Assembly: GCA_911728455.2 (NCBI GenBank)
Contig: OU452232.1
Span: forward strand, 4,801,227 to 4,865,226
DNA length: 64,000 nucleotides
Source: Marthasterias glacialis
Lineage: Eukaryota > Echinodermata > Asteroidea > Forcipulatida > Asteriidae
Direction: 5' to 3'
Shown: in pieces, positions 48,201 through 60,900 of the stretch
Numbering within the stretch: position 1 is the first letter of the stretch
Layout: the number at the start of each line of letters is the position of its first letter
Translations under genes and position numbers: made by a program
Notes under the pieces: generated by a model
The model's database searches: none
What the model saw: only the letters and a program-made list of their open reading frames with translations
What the model was told of the DNA's origin: nothing

Positions 48201-50390
48201 TATATGAGAACTTTGTATTATTATTATTGTGTGTTTCTAGCTGGCTTTGGGAACACGTAGAGTGATGTGTGTAAACTGGAGTACACCTAGTGCTCCACAC
48301 ACATCAGTGTATGGGTAAAAAACACAAATAATATTCTTTATCTATTGTAATGCTTGCAGTACCTGCTGCTAATAGGATTCGAACTGCCTCTAGCTGCCGG
48401 GCAGTCTCGGTAGTCTAGTTGGCAAGACATCTGCTCTGGAAATGCAGGGGTTATGGGTTCGAATTCCACTCGCTTGCCTTGAGAAAATGTAGAGTGATAT
48501 TCATATTACATTGTGTAAGGGAGGTGACAATGTTGTTGTATTTACATGTAGATGGTGAAAGACAAGAAGGTTCACATAGAGGTTTGTCCAACATCCAGTA
48601 TTTTTACAGGAGCATGTGATCCAGATTTCACCAAGCATCCATGTATCAGGTAAGAAGTGGGTCAGTATTTGTTAAATTTTCACAAGTGCACAGAGAGTGT
48701 TATTTTTAACCCATACACCGATGTTTGGTAAGCACTGTATACTCGGTACTTTCCCCGAGTCCTGTGAACGAAATTCACAGGCATTTTTCTCGAGTGGGAT
48801 TCGAAGTCACGACCCCAGCCATTCTAGAGCAGATGTCTTACCAACTAGACTACCGAGACTGCCTGGTAGACAGAGGCAGTTTGAACCCTATTAGCAGCGG
48901 GTACCGCAACCATTATGATAGATGTTAATTTTTGCATCGGGGATAAAGTATAATTATTTGTAATTTTAAGCCATACACCGATGTGTGTTAAGCACTGTAT
49001 ACTCTGTACTTTCCTGAGTCCTGTGACAATAAATTCATGTACAGAGAGTTTTCTTTTTCATGAACTTAATAATAATTGTATTAATTATAACATAACGCAT
49101 TTGTATGGCGCTATACAAAGAACAAAGCAGCTAACAATAATGGAGAAAGAGAGAAGAATGTACAAAAGCAGAAAAAAATAGCAAACAAATTAGGAAGGTT
49201 CTGGGAATAAAAATGTCTTGGGGAGGCATTTGAAAATGGGAAATGGCGCCACCTCTCTGCGGGGAGTAGGTTCCACAAGCGAGGCGCAGCAGCTGCAGAA
49301 GCCTTGTCCCCAGCCTGCTTTTTAGATCTAGGAATGGAAAACCAGGTCAGTAGACCGATCTATTAAGCCCCGCCTACTAATGTTTTGACCAATCACAGCC
49401 TTGACAACGCCACTGAAAGTCCGACACGTTAAAATTATTATTATTAGTAAATATTTCTAGTAATGAAACCAAGGATGCCTCATAAGTGAACTTAATCACT
49501 GTAGCTGTCAAGCCTGAGGAAACCTGTAGATAAGGATGCTTGCCATGTGAACCAGAAACACCGGGGTAAATCCCTACTCTTCCACGATAAGTGTTCTGGG
49601 TTCTTTTACGTGCACTACCCATCCTAGCACACAGGACCTACGGCTTAATGTCCCATCCGAAGGACAAAGTAATTATGATAGACTATCTTGCTCAAGGACA
49701 CAAGTGCCACGAAAGGGATTTGAACCCACACTCTGCTGCCGACAACACCAGAGCTTGAGTTTGGTGATCTAAACCCCTCGACCACGACACTCCATAAAAC
49801 AGTGTTATGGTAAAATTCATTATCAGTCATCAAGGCCAATTTCATAAAGCCTAGAAGCGGACAGTTTTATGCTTACAGGAGCGACCCTTAGCACAATTTC
49901 CATTTCCTAAACACTGCTAATCCTAAGTAAAGCAAAAGACACTTGGGAAATATTGTGGGCCTTACAAAAATGCAACTATTATTATCATTTTGTTGTGTAT
50001 TTATTTTGCCAGATTCTTGAAAGATGGGGTAAATTTGTCTCTAAATACCGATGATCCAACGATATTTGGAAACACCATGAATGAGGAGTTTAAGATTGCT
50101 AGAGAATACTTTGGACTCAGCGATGAGCAGGCAGCACAAGTGGTGAGGAATTTATGTTGTGGTATACAGGCTATACATTGTGTTTTTTGCCCAATGATAT
50201 TGGGCGCAAATGTTTACTGATCAAATTAAGATGTAGTTGACTCCAGATTGATGATTTCTTTGTCTTATTGATTATACAGACATTGAACGCTGCACGGTCA
50301 TCTTTTCTACCAGACGGGGAGAAGCAAGAACTAATCCAGCAAATAGAAACAGCGTATAAAGATATTGCTGGACTGAAACTCCCAGTTTGA
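42190..50390 (+). CDS. ADA: Adenosine deaminase (ADA1 type), 9 exons
   Basis: Exons 42190-42246, 43138-43199, 43927-44049, 44501-44757, 45267-45382, 47155-47298, 48552-48649, 50013-50142 and 50280-50390 give 365 aa (human ADA has 363). The enzyme deaminates adenosine and deoxyadenosine to inosine forms in purine salvage. Zn ligands and catalytic residues are all visible: HIH at 23-25 in VELHIHLEG, His217 and Glu220 in TVHAGE, His241 in RIGHGYH, Asp299-Asp300 in SLNTDDP. Other family signatures are KEGVVYFELRFSPHLLAN and LNAARSSFLPDGEK. No signal peptide is seen, so it is the cytosolic ADA1 type and not the secreted growth-factor type. Introns carry 117-bp repeats, a MITE and several SINEs. 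Exon 1 is the only uncertain exon. Confidence 0.93.
43138..43199 (+). CDS. ADA: ADA exon 2
   Basis: Acceptor TTCTTCAG, donor CCAA|GTAAGT. It encodes VELHIHLEGAVRPSTIWDLA, containing the first two Zn-binding histidines. Confidence 0.93.
43927..44049 (+). CDS. ADA: ADA exon 3
   Basis: Acceptor TTTAACAG, donor TAGT|GTAAGT. It encodes KSGVEMPGSDAEELARYIRN and then FKMGSLSKFLQTFNIILPVL, the substrate-lid region. Phase 2 to 2. Confidence 0.9.
44157..44440 (+). repeat. 117-bp repeat, two full units plus a part, in ADA intron 3
   Basis: The unit starts aaccacagtggatgatattg and includes ggagggttgactgt. The period is about 117 bases. Orientation is opposite to the copies at 11 and 24.6 kb. Confidence 0.8.
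44501..44757 (+). CDS. ADA: ADA exon 4
   Basis: Acceptor TTGCCCTAG, donor CCTG|GTCAAT. It encodes 85 residues including AIKRASYELCEDKAKEGVVY, LRFSPHLLAN and IKTRLILCMTKHEP. The stretch after LLAN is diverged from vertebrate ADA but similar in length. Confidence 0.9.
44787..45135 (+). repeat. Probable dispersed repeat in ADA intron 4
   Basis: Contains tttatatagcacctaattatg, gatgcctcagagcgctt and gttttaagacgccacttgaa, a layout resembling 49070-49330 (gcgctatacaaagaac ... ggaggcatttgaaaatggg). Confidence 0.5.
45267..45382 (+). CDS. ADA: ADA exon 5
   Basis: Acceptor TTCCACAG, donor CAG|GTAAAT. It encodes WAAECLQMAKEFSNAVVAID then IGGEENLPLDPEIVRVYQ. The VVAIDxxGEE motif is conserved in ADA. Confidence 0.92.
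46587..47066 (-). mobile_element. MITE family A copy in ADA intron 5
   Basis: Reverse orientation; begins tagaccgatccattaagccc and ends with a diverged partner. A C-tract interrupts the left end. It ends about 90 bp before ADA exon 6. Confidence 0.8.
47155..47298 (+). CDS. ADA: ADA exon 6
   Basis: Acceptor ATCACCAG, donor CAG|GTAAAT. It encodes 48 residues with the catalytic TVHAGE and RIGHGYH motifs. Confidence 0.95.
47540..47890 (+). repeat. Dispersed repeat, ADA intron 6
   Basis: Same family as 18280-18790: gaggcttccaccattgttta, gacggccgaggttttgcaat, then tttttttgtgccagtgttac. It runs directly into the truncated SINE at 47900. Confidence 0.65.
47900..48230 (+). mobile_element. SINE type 1, 5' truncated, ADA intron 6
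   Basis: Lacks the tRNA head; starts at aagcaagacacctaaccatt and ends in a (tta)n tail. Confidence 0.78.
48403..48475 (+). mobile_element. tRNA-like SINE head, third type, ADA intron
   Basis: gtctcggtagtctagttggc with B box gggttcgaattcc. A reverse copy is at 48760-48880, and a worn one at 18800-18935, each next to a ccatacaccgatgt-type flank. Confidence 0.65.
48552..48649 (+). CDS. ADA: ADA exon 7
   Basis: Acceptor ACATGTAG, donor TCAG|GTAAGA. It encodes MVKDKKVHIEVCPTSSIFTG onward to HPCI. It matches the family's ENxHFEICPxSSYLTG segment. Confidence 0.92.
49440..49797 (-). mobile_element. tRNA-derived SINE, type 1, ADA intron 7
   Basis: Head (minus) gagtgtcgtggtcgaggggt, B box gtgggttcaaatcc. 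It truncates a family A MITE end at 49352-49437. Confidence 0.83.
50013..50142 (+). CDS. ADA: ADA exon 8
   Basis: Acceptor TTTTGCCAG, donor AGTG|GTGAGG. It encodes FLKDGVNLSLNTDDPTIFGN and on to EYFGLSDEQAAQV. The DD pair holds the Zn ligand and catalytic Asp. Confidence 0.95.
50280..50390 (+). CDS. ADA: ADA exon 9 (stop exon)
   Basis: Acceptor ATTATACAG. It encodes TLNAARSSFLPDGEKQELIQ and ends GLKLPV, then TGA at 50388-50390. A possible AATAAA at 50662-50667 lies inside a downstream SINE. Confidence 0.93.
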   Translation, partial: TLNAARSSFLPDGEKQELIQQIETAYKDIAGLKLPV

Positions 50391-50415
50391 CCAAACTCTC
50401 TGAAGGTGATGTGAC

Positions 50416-50760
50416 ATGGCCTGGCGGTTCAGTGGTTTAGTGGTTTAGTGCATTGGGCTCGAGGGTGTGGGTTCGAATCCCAGTCATGGCATGTGTGTCC
50501 TTGAGCAACGCACTTAACTATAAATGCTTCTCATCACCCAGGGGTAAATGGGTACCTGTGAGGGCAGAGATGGTTCTTGTGATTGATTTAGCTTGGTGCG
50601 CTACATACTTGGCAGCACAGGCTGTATACTCCCCAGGGAGCTGAGATGGTTTAAGGAATGAAATAAATGGCCCAGTGACTATGGGTAATAATATTAGAGT
50701 GCCATGAACGTCACTGTGTGACGGATTAAACGCTATCCATTAATATCATTATTATTATTG
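50416..50760 (+). mobile_element. tRNA-derived SINE, type 2, just after ADA
   Basis: Head diverged (tggcctggcggttcagtggt), B box gtgggttcgaatcc, type 2 body and ttattattatt tail. Its aataaa at 50662 could serve ADA polyadenylation. Confidence 0.82.
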
Positions 50761-51149
50761 TACAGTTAAATCAGGCCTAGAATTTTCTCTTTTAAAATAT
50801 TTTATTTACATAATTTAAATCAATAATCCATTGCGAGTTAGATTGGAGTAATGTCTGAAACATTGACTTGCTTAGTCACAAGTTACTGCTTCAATTTGAA
50901 TTCCTCAGACTATAGAGACAGTTGCTTTGTCAAATGGTTCGGGGCGAGCTTTTGTATGGCAACCTGCGCACATCCTTTCAGAATTGTGTATGGGTGTTTG
51001 CAGTCTCTTATGTAACTATGCAAAAACTTGCCCCGAATGAGACATGGCAACTGTCTCTATAGTCAGAGGAATTCAGCTTTAAGCGTTAACTTGTGACTAA
51101 GCAAGTCACGGTACCAGACATTATTAAAACCCAACTCGCAAATGGGTTA

Positions 51150-51651
51150 TTTCAACCTCGCTCCCAGGGGTATTGATCCCGCCGCGCCATTTATTTTGGT
51201 ACCGAGGTTGGCTCCATCAAAACCCCTGGAATGAAGCGCCAAAAAACAATGGTGATTGGCTCCCAAAACTGACTGCTATGCGTGCATGCTTGATAAAAAC
51301 TTTCGAGCACCCTTAGGGCGCTTGGTACGCACGTGTCAAAAAGAGTTTGCGCGTTGCATAATGCAAGTATTTTGACATGATCATAATTCGAATGATTCGT
51401 TTTTATGCGGTCACCATAAACTGCATACAGTTAGACAGGTCACAAATCAAAGAAGAATGAGAGGGGACCAGTTGCTCTATGATTAATGATGCCAGTTTTG
51501 CGGGATACCATATTTGAGCGGTGCGTCGAGTGGATAGGCCACAGGCCTAATTAAAATCTCCCATATTATGGGAGATTTTCTTGTCACAATTCCAGGGGTT
51601 TTGATCGAGCCAACCTCGGTGGCAAGATCAATACCCCTGGGAACGAGAATT
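51150..51651. mobile_element. Intergenic MITE, about 500 bp
   Basis: aacctcgctcccaggggtat with gccaacctcgg at one end, and ccaacctcggtggc with caatacccctgggaacgag at the other. The neighbouring inverted pair 50847-51122 (gacttgcttagtcacaagtt and inverse) is a separate element. Confidence 0.7.
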
Positions 51652-52340
51652 TGGAAGAGTCACCAAGGCCATGATCAGGGGCAACGGAGGTCATGACCTC
51701 AGGTTGTTCCAAACCTAGAGTTACTGCTGGCCATGACCATGGAAAAGTTTTGCTTAAAAATGTCAAGTCGTTGTTGTTAATGTATATAGTTGCAACATAA
51801 AAAAAAATAGAAACTGAGTTTGTTCAACAAACTCACGGTGTTGGATTGAACGTAATAAAGTGATCCAAAGGTCAAACTGGTGTCATGTCTTGGCAAAAGA
51901 TTGAGCAAGCTCAACGATCTTTAAACTGATATTAAAATTTTCATGATATGAAAATATAGTAGTTCCTGAGATATGAATTTTTGAAATTTACCACTTCTGT
52001 TTTGGACCGGAAGTAAAGGTCAAATGAGGTCCCCTACCTGGGGAGGTAGGAAATCGGCCGGGACTATTACTACTTTCGCTTAGTGGATTGAGGGAACTTC
52101 TCGGATAACTTCACTGCCACGGAGTGGGTTTATTAAATGGTCTCTTAAATTATGAACAAAATAACCAGCAATAATTTTAAAAAGCCCTCAACTGAAGGCA
52201 AAATCAAAGGAAACAACACCAAACATCAAGTCGGACAGGCGAGGAAGCTAATTCAAACTTTTCCCCTTTTCAGCATGACTTTAAAAATAAAAAATTGAAG
52301 CGAGCGATAGATCATGAATTTGTAATCAATGTTGGCAAAA

Positions 52341-53098
52341 TAGACCGATTGCGTGACCCGTGTCACGTGACCTATTGTGGGTAATAAATTTAAACAAACA
52401 CAAGTCCTCCATAGGAAAGTGCAGTACGGTACATGATGATCCAGGCTTTTCTTTCTCCAAATCTGTGAAAAATATTCCAGAGTTTGTACCAGAGACCTTT
52501 GAGTGGCTGAATAAAGCCAGTAAGGACAGTTCCAGCAAGTCTAGGAAATTGTACAAGTAACGTATAAATGTGCACGATGTGTACTAGTGCACGACGGAAC
52601 GTTTGGGCCAGACAACCGCGATCACACACTTTTCAACACAAGAATTTCAAAGTTTTGAAGCTGAATCATCCAAAGAAATTTCTTCGCAAAACTGTGTGAT
52701 TCCTTTGCTTATTTGAAATTTCACAAGGCTAGGTATAAATGCTCACTTTTCCAACGTTCTTTACCCTTTTTACAGTGATTTAGGCCTACTGCAAACCAAA
52801 TAACAGGCGGGTGGCTACATAGCCGTTTGATGCCAGTAGTTATAACTTAAAATAAACCTCTTTTGAAGTAGAATACTGGTAGTTTATGAAACGGTAATGT
52901 GATTAATATTAATGTCACAACATACAACTTTAATAAAATGGCTTAGTAACAGTGTTATTATTACCAAAAGCCGACTTTTGGTGCGTCTCCGTCGGTCACG
53001 GCATGTATTTGCACGTAGTTTGCCATCAGCTGAGATGACGTAGTACCCACAATAGGTCACGTGATGACATGTAAACATTGGTCGCACAATCGTTCTAT
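52341..53098. mobile_element. MITE family C, long intergenic copy
   Basis: Begins tagaccgattgcgtgacccg and ends with the inverse near cgcacaatcgttctatt. Internal sequence matches 903-1549. Confidence 0.8.
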
Positions 53099-53449
53099 TG
53101 CCAGGTAGCTCTGAGGGTTTAAAGGTAACATATAGAATTGGTAGAGCAGTGTTCTTACTTTGTGTGGTTCTCCATGAAGAGCAAACCCTTGAAATCCTTT
53201 GCTCAATCTGTTGTCTGAGTAGGAAGGAAATAGTGAAAAATGTGCACATTTTTTCAGCACGTTAACACACTGTTCTTATTTTCGATTGTCACAATCAAAA
53301 TTAAAATCAGGGTCTTCAAATTCTATTTTCTCGACTTTGACAGAATTTCAGACAGCTACATTTCTATGGAAGATTGGTACTTACTGGTACAAACTGCAGA
53401 ATCAGTAAGCTTTCAGACTGACACTAATACACAATTTTCTCAATTATTA

Positions 53450-53812
53450 TTATTATTATTATATATTTCTGGTAATGAATTAACAAAGGATGCCTCTTAA
53501 GTGAACTTAATCACTGTAGCTCTCAAGCCTGAGGAAACCTGTAGACAAGGGTGCTTGCCATGTGAACCAGAAACACCAGGGTAAACCCCTACTCTTCCAC
53601 GATAAATGTTCTGGGTTCTTTTACGTGTACTACCAATCCTAGCACACGGGACCTACGGCTTAACGTCCCATCCGAAGGACAAAGCAATTATGGTAAAGTA
53701 TCTTGCTCAAGGACACAAGTGTTGCGACCGGGATTTCGATCCCCCACTCTGCTGCCGACACCACTAGAACTTGAGTCCGGTAATCTTCACCGCTCGGCCA
53801 CGACACTCCACA
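53450..53812 (-). mobile_element. tRNA-derived SINE, type 1, intergenic
   Basis: Head (minus) gagtgtcgtggccgagcggt, ends with an (att)n tail at 53445. Very similar to 1778-2123 and 49440-49797. Confidence 0.85.
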
Positions 53813-54902
53813 ATGAATACCAATGCTGTATTCCACCTTTAAAATAAGGTTTACTCACTGTAAAGCTGGCAAACAATCACTAAAAACAACAATCAACAAG
53901 AACAAAACAACTACCTGTATTTCTTATTAACTTTATTTAACTTTTTGTCCCATCTGCGTAATGAAATCGACATAAATATGAAGTTTTATGATCAACTATT
54001 TGGACTCAATGGTGTAAAATAGGTGGGTCATCAATTAAACAAAAGTTAACAGTTGCTGATAAAAACATTCAGAATTCTTTTTGCCGTAGTTGTATGTCGT
54101 TACCCAAAATGTTTTACTTAATACATAAAAATGTTAAAAACACAATTCGCTCAAAAAAAGTTTTTAAAAAATGACCCGAGTCGTCACTTATTTGCAGCGT
54201 ATACATTTTTAGACAAATAAATATGGCTAAGGATTCACAACAATCAGTTCTTTATATTCACCTCTAAACCCATTTTCATTTTCAAAAACTTGCGAAAAGT
54301 CTTTGTAAACTGATGAAGACCGGGAAATAATTACATTAAAAACATACATCTATTGTTAGAAGAAGAAACAAGTTTGGAGATGAAATTCTTCAGGAGCCTG
54401 CTTCTCTTCAACTGTGAAGTTTCATAAATGCAAGCTTGAGATCGAAGCAAAATTAAAAACACGATTAAATATACATAAAATAATAGCAAAAGTTACATTA
54501 CTTCTGATTAAATGGAAAGAAATTAAAAATACAATTTTAAAGAGACGACGGTTGGACAATATCTACAACTACAAGGTAACACTGTCATGCACAAAGCATG
54601 ATTAGTCAACACCTTTTAAGATAATTAGTTACACCTTTAGAAGATTAAAAAAATATATATTGCTGAAGACATTACAAAACTGAAATATTTGGAATAAAAA
54701 AATGGTTTTAATTGGTTAGTACTCGTTGTTGATTCTTGATGGTTTGCCTGCTCATGGTTTGTGGTGCAGATCCATGGAAATCTCTTTTACAGTTAGGATC
54801 TCTAGTTGGTGAAAGTTCTCGTTCTTTACTGGTCTTTGTATTAAACACAAAGTCTTAGGGAGTTGTGGGGTATATTTTTGTAGTGCCGTCTGGCAAACCC
54901 AT

Positions 54903-54956
54903 CTAGAAGTAGTCTGCGTCAAAGTGTCGTCTACCTTGGGCAGCACTAAACTGCTC
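54903..54956 (-). CDS. SEA/EGF gene exon l (stop exon)
   Basis: Acceptor AATTTTAG, phase 0. It encodes EQFSAAQGRRHFDADYF, then TAG at 54905-54903. Confidence 0.75.
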   Translation of the reverse strand, partial: EQFSAAQGRRHFDADYF

Positions 54957-57900
54957 CTAAAATTTGATGAAGAAGAAGAAAAAATGAATAAATTAAATGC
55001 AAAATAATAAATAAATAATCATAAAACGAAAACTAAAAAAAAAATTAAGAACAAAATTACTGTAATTTTGAACTTTTGCTACCGCACGGAGTCTTCGAAC
55101 AGATGAAACTTACTCCAAAATCCACTGAGGAAGATTGTTAATACAAATCCTTCATCAATGCAAAATAAAAGTTGTCGGACTTACCGAGGCTTCCTGTCCT
55201 GTTGCAATGTAAGGCCGCATGAAGGTTGTTGCCACTGGGTAGTCTGGAGGCTGGAGACAGAAGAACAAAAAGGGCATCAATTAAGTGTCTGCATCTCATG
55301 GAATTTTGTATTTATTTCTTTTCTAATTTTTATGCGATTTGCCCATCACATGGGATAGAAACCTGCCCCAATGCTCAGAAACAAGACATGGTGAGATATA
55401 AACGCAAGTCTCTTCACAGCACAGTTGAGAACAGGGAGGGGTAAATGAATCCGTTGCAAGACAAACATAACTGCCTCTTCCCCTACTTGAAACAATGATA
55501 CATGTAGCTAAGTGTCTTGCCAAAGGACACAAGTGGCATGATGGGGATTTGAACCCACATTCAGATGACTCAGCCACCAGAACTCAGAGTCTGATGCACT
55601 AAACCGCTCGGCCACGACACGCTACAAAAATTGGAATACACTGCGGAAACAATCACTAGAGTATTTGCGCAGATACCAGCCTTCTTGAACAGCTAATGAC
55701 CTATCATCAGTGTAGGGCCATTGTGTGACCCAAAATGATGTATTGGGCAGAAACAAGGACATCATAAAAAAAACCGCAAAAACTTTGTACGGCACAAAGA
55801 GCAATGGAGAGAAAAATGTTTCATATCTCAACCAGAGACAGGGTCAGATGTACAGAGATTAACTGGAGTTAAAATACATTATAAGGACAAATAAAATAGG
55901 CTCAATGGAGATGGGCTGGATACACTGCCCGAAGAATAGACAACATATGGACAACAAGACTGATAGAGTGGCAACCAAGGCCGGGGAGAAGAAGAAGAGG
56001 TAGACGGAGGGATGAAATTGGATCATATACAAGAACATTGTGGACAAGTGCAGCGAAGAATGTAGATGAATGGCATTTACATGAAGAGGGCAGCATCCTA
56101 CACTGCATGAACACAGCCTCAACAACGATGAAGGAGTTTTGAGGCACGGAGAGAAAAGAATCTGGCTGCAGTTTTGAGTGATGAGCCTCAGGCTACTGTG
56201 CATCTCAAAACCAGTTTTAAGCTTCGATATTTCATGCCACAAGCACGTTCCCCCCCCCCTAAAATATATACACGGGGGAAAAGCCAACGATGATCATTGT
56301 TTAAAGACTTACCACATCGTCTGTGTAGCCCACAGCTTGCACTCGATGACCCTGCTGATGTAAAAAAAAATAAATAAATAGTTTGAGCATTAACAAAGTG
56401 TTTCGTCAAACATTCGACAAATTGTAAGTGTTTTTGTTGGTCACATGTTTGCACTATTTTAAAGCAATACCAATTCAGTGCTCAGAAAATCTATATGCTA
56501 TTAAATTAGACACTGATAATTCAAATGGCAGATATTTATAACCCCCCCCCCACAAAAAAAAAGCTTTCAGTCAACATGCCCTTTGAGGTGATCTCTGTCC
56601 TGTTGCTTCCCGGGTTATATCCACAGAGCTATATAGCTCTATGGTTGTATCCACAGAGCTATATATATTGACTAGAGTGCTAACTCTACATTGCATATAT
56701 GCACAACTGTTTTTCGAAGTTGCACTGCACGCAGACATGTTTAGTCATTGTGCGTCATTGAAGAAAGATTTTAATTTCCAAAGAACATTTGCCTGTATGT
56801 ATTGCGTGCACGCATCTACGGCTGCATGACGCACCTCAAGCACGCGTCACACTGCGGCTTATTCAAAGTTGACGTGACGATTGAGGGGTGAGACGGGTGC
56901 GCTGAGGTTTAATCATGTGCATCAACTGATTGCGCATCTTATATCTGATATAAGTGATTTCATAACGCACTGAAAAGGAATAAAGCAGTGGTATGCAAAT
57001 AGCCGTAACCCAGCCATACAAAATTTCAAGTTTTCCATAGGTTTGTACACAAACATGGATACACAACATGAACGTGAAATGAACGATATGAACGTGCACT
57101 TTTTAAGCCGCTCTTAAAGCCACTCTTTAAGCCGCCCAGGCGGCTTTAACGTACAAACAATTCTAGCGCTCTAGTCAATATATATAGCTCTATAATTGTC
57201 TCTTATACTAGGGGTTTGATCTCTGGTTGCGCGGCAGTTTCAGGTTGTATGGCTTCTGACCATGCTGACTAGCACCCTGAACGAAGATTTTGACTAAATA
57301 AAGAGACTGGCGACATTAGGGGTGGATAGCTCATTTGGTAGAGAGTTGGTGCGTTAAGCAGAGGGTCGCATGTTCAAAGCCTGCTCCGGTCAACTTTTCT
57401 TTGTTCACCCCAAAATATACGTTGATAAACTCTCTACATCATACTTAAAGTGTGCGCGTTCATGTCGTGCAGTGTGGCATTGAAGAGATGCACATTGTGC
57501 TGCCCACGTGTGTACAGTGGTGATGTAGCCAGTGCTGTGATTGATCAATATGGGCGGGGCTTAATAGATCGGTCTATTCTAACATATTTTTCTTGTATAA
57601 AATTAACTTAGTTATTCTTACCCGAAGATGTGGGATGTAAGCCGACTCATCATCCTGTAATTGAAGAAGTAAATTAAATTATTACTTATTGCTACTTTAT
57701 CACCAAGCTAACGGTTCAAATATCATCGGTTCTGGAAAGAATAAATTCATATCCATCCTCTAGTTTCCAAGAAACACATCCAACCATCTTGTGAAAAATT
57801 AATCAATTAAAAAAGGTGATCCCATTTTAGTGAAAAATCTTTTAAGAAAATCGGTCGACATTTCCATTGCTGCAATCAAAATAAGTAAGTGATTTTTATT

Positions 57901-60900
57901 TTATTTTATTTATTTATTTATTTATTTATTTTTTTTGGGGGGGGTCTTTAATTGTCATTTTTGAAAACTTTGATTTTAGTTTGTGGACATCCTGGTTCTT
58001 GAAATGTACCGCCTTACCTGAATGTCAAACACATGGTTAACAAAAGAAACATCGCCCACATCATCATCCTAGAAAATATAACAAATCGATGAATTAGTGA
58101 CAGCACAGGGTAAAATCCACAAACTCTATAATTTTTTGAAATCATTTTAATATTTACATAAATAGGCCTATAATACAAAATTTAATATTTGTAAACAACA
58201 GTGAAATGTAAATGGTAAAACACAGAGCAATTAAGAAACGTGACAAATAAAAAAAATGAAAAATGTAAAAACACGTTACTAAGCAGGGGGTAGAGTAAAT
58301 TAAACAGAGCAAATAAAATGATATATGCACATAAGAATTCATTCACTTTACCCACTTCAGTAAAACCAATGAGGCAATAATTTTTAAAGAAATTAGTCAG
58401 CTCAATGAAATGTTTCAAAATATCAAGTCAAAGTAAAAAACATTCAGAAAACTTGATAGCTGTTTCATTGTTACATGTGTCACCATGGATTTGCCATGAC
58501 GGTTTTAGGTAACAGTAATATGATGTACTACTTTGAAATACAGCTGCTTTTTTACTTAATATTATTTCTCATCATTGGGCATACTACAACCATTCGATTG
58601 ATTGATTAATTATTTTATTAATGCATCAGGTGACCAAATAGAAAAACAGCAAGAATTTAAAAAAATAAACAAAAGCTTTTAACATTCCTTCAACATTCAA
58701 CACATCAAACATTTCTTCAACAACAAACTCTCAGGGGAAAATACAACCTTAGGGAGCTATGAACACTGATGGGTTTATGAATCACATCAATGACATGACC
58801 CATTTTTACATCCAGTTGAAGGGAAGCAATTCATGGTGAAGTGTCTCACTCAAGAATACATGACTGGCTATACTCACATTCCGTCTGTAGTTCCCGGCAT
58901 CAAGATCAACTGAAGTAGCAAAGCTCGTCTGGATCCTACGGCCAGATGGCTGAGGAGGTGGGGCGCTCGACGATCGGTTCTGCCTTTTGGCTGAGCTTGA
59001 CGAGTTGTACGAGTCTCTTTGTTCAACGTCGTAGATACCCGGGTATCTGGGCTCTTTCTCGTCAAGACGTTTGCCGAGGAAGAAGCAACAGGCGACAAAG
59101 AGAGCAATCAGGACAATGCTGAGCACGCCAGCGATCGCAACCATGGCGATGACGATTGGTGACCAGAGGTCAGTGATCTCGCAACGATCACCCGAGTATG
59201 GACTTGAGCACCTGTCATGGTTCAAATGCAAATAGAGCAAGGATCATTGATGTTGTCATCACAGGTAAAGACTTATCACATGAAAGTGTTTTAATGTTTT
59301 TAAGAAAAAAACGGTACTGTTATGCCTTCGTAGTATTTCAAAGAATCAAGAACCAAAACACTTGGACTTACGTGCATGTACTTTCATATGTTACGGGGTC
59401 TGGTGAACACGTTCCACCATTCTTGCAGAAGCCAGATGGACAAATTTCTGTTGGTTGAAAACAAAATAAGAATGACAAATTTGGGCTAAAAAAGTTTACT
59501 TTTATTTATCAGGGGTGTGAGTGGCCACAAACCAAAAAAAGCTGAAAAAGCTAGCAAAAAGCTGAAATTTACAAAGTTCCCATAGTTTTGTACAGAGCAG
59601 GTGTACAAAAAAGCTGAAATTCAGAGTAAAAATCTGAACAAAAAAAGCTGAAATCAGCTTAAAAGCTGAATTCTCACACCCCTGATTTATACTCAGGGCC
59701 TTGTGACCCACTCACACTTCAGAAGACACAACTGTAAAAGACTTCTGTTTATACCCACACACACACACACACAAGTGTGTATTTACCTCCAATCGGGGAC
59801 CTCCTATTGTCCCTCTTTTGTTTGTACTTTAACTTTTTAGCAACAGCTCCCATTGGTTTTGAACACGATTTCCAACTGGGGACCTTTTCCAACCGGGGAC
59901 TTTATTGTCCTCTTTTGTTATAAGTCCCCGGTTTGAATGCCTAAACAAACTCTCACACACACACACATAAGCTACTCAGACTTATTTGCAACACTATCTG
60001 GCAGTGTCACAGGTGAGAGTCATCGCTGACGATAAGGTCTGAAACCAAGATCAACATTTATGGAGGTATATTGAAATGACGGCATTTCAACCTTTTGACG
60101 TTATCAAAATGTTGAAATGCCAAAATTTAAACCCCTTGGGGAGGGGGACAATGCCACTAAAAGTCAAACAAAAGTCAAAAGTTAAAATCCCATTAGAAAA
60201 GGAAACAAACCGCCGCCATTGTTCTGACACACAACTGTACTAACTTTTGTGTTGTTTAATTTTTTTCTTATTTCTGGTGGAGCAAGTCCCACAGCAGTGG
60301 TCCCTGTACAGTCGTGTAAAAGTGGTTTAAAAGTGTTCCTGTCTGCATTGTTCTTTGGGACTCAAGGCACTGCTCCCAAAAGTGATGAGCGCGCAAAGCA
60401 TGATGGACAAAAATGCAGCGGCGACATTGGGAATCACCCCTGGGAACGAGGTTGAGCAAGAATGTTAACATAATAAAAACTTACTGATTGCTACAGTGAG
60501 CGAGGATGGTCGGATGTAGATATCACTATTGTTAATCTCTCCATCACCAGAGACGCTGGAGCTCATCTGCTTGGTAACCGCGTCCTCGTTCATCTGGGTA
60601 TCCGAGGCAAAGATGAGGAGATAATCCACCATGATGCTGCCGCTGGACATGCCCAGGACTCGAGATGCTATGTAGGATTCCTCGTTGGCAAAGATACCAT
60701 CCAGCTGTTCAACAAATGTGGATATTACTAGTTGTAAAACGAAGTATCTTTGTCAGGTGGTGTTCCTTGTATACCCAGTGAGAACGATAGTTCTCATTCT
60801 CAACTCAAAGAGGGGCCATACTTATTTTACTTCCTAGCTTCTGTTGGATTAAAACCGTGTTCTGTTCTGGCTCTCTCTATGGCTGGATTACTCCATAAAA

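Larger units (their letters stand above)
50391..54902. other. Convergent intergenic region between ADA and the SEA/EGF gene
   Basis: Mostly SINEs and MITEs to 53812. From 53820 to 54900 the DNA is AT-rich and unassigned; part is probably the 3' UTR of the SEA/EGF gene. Confidence 0.6.
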
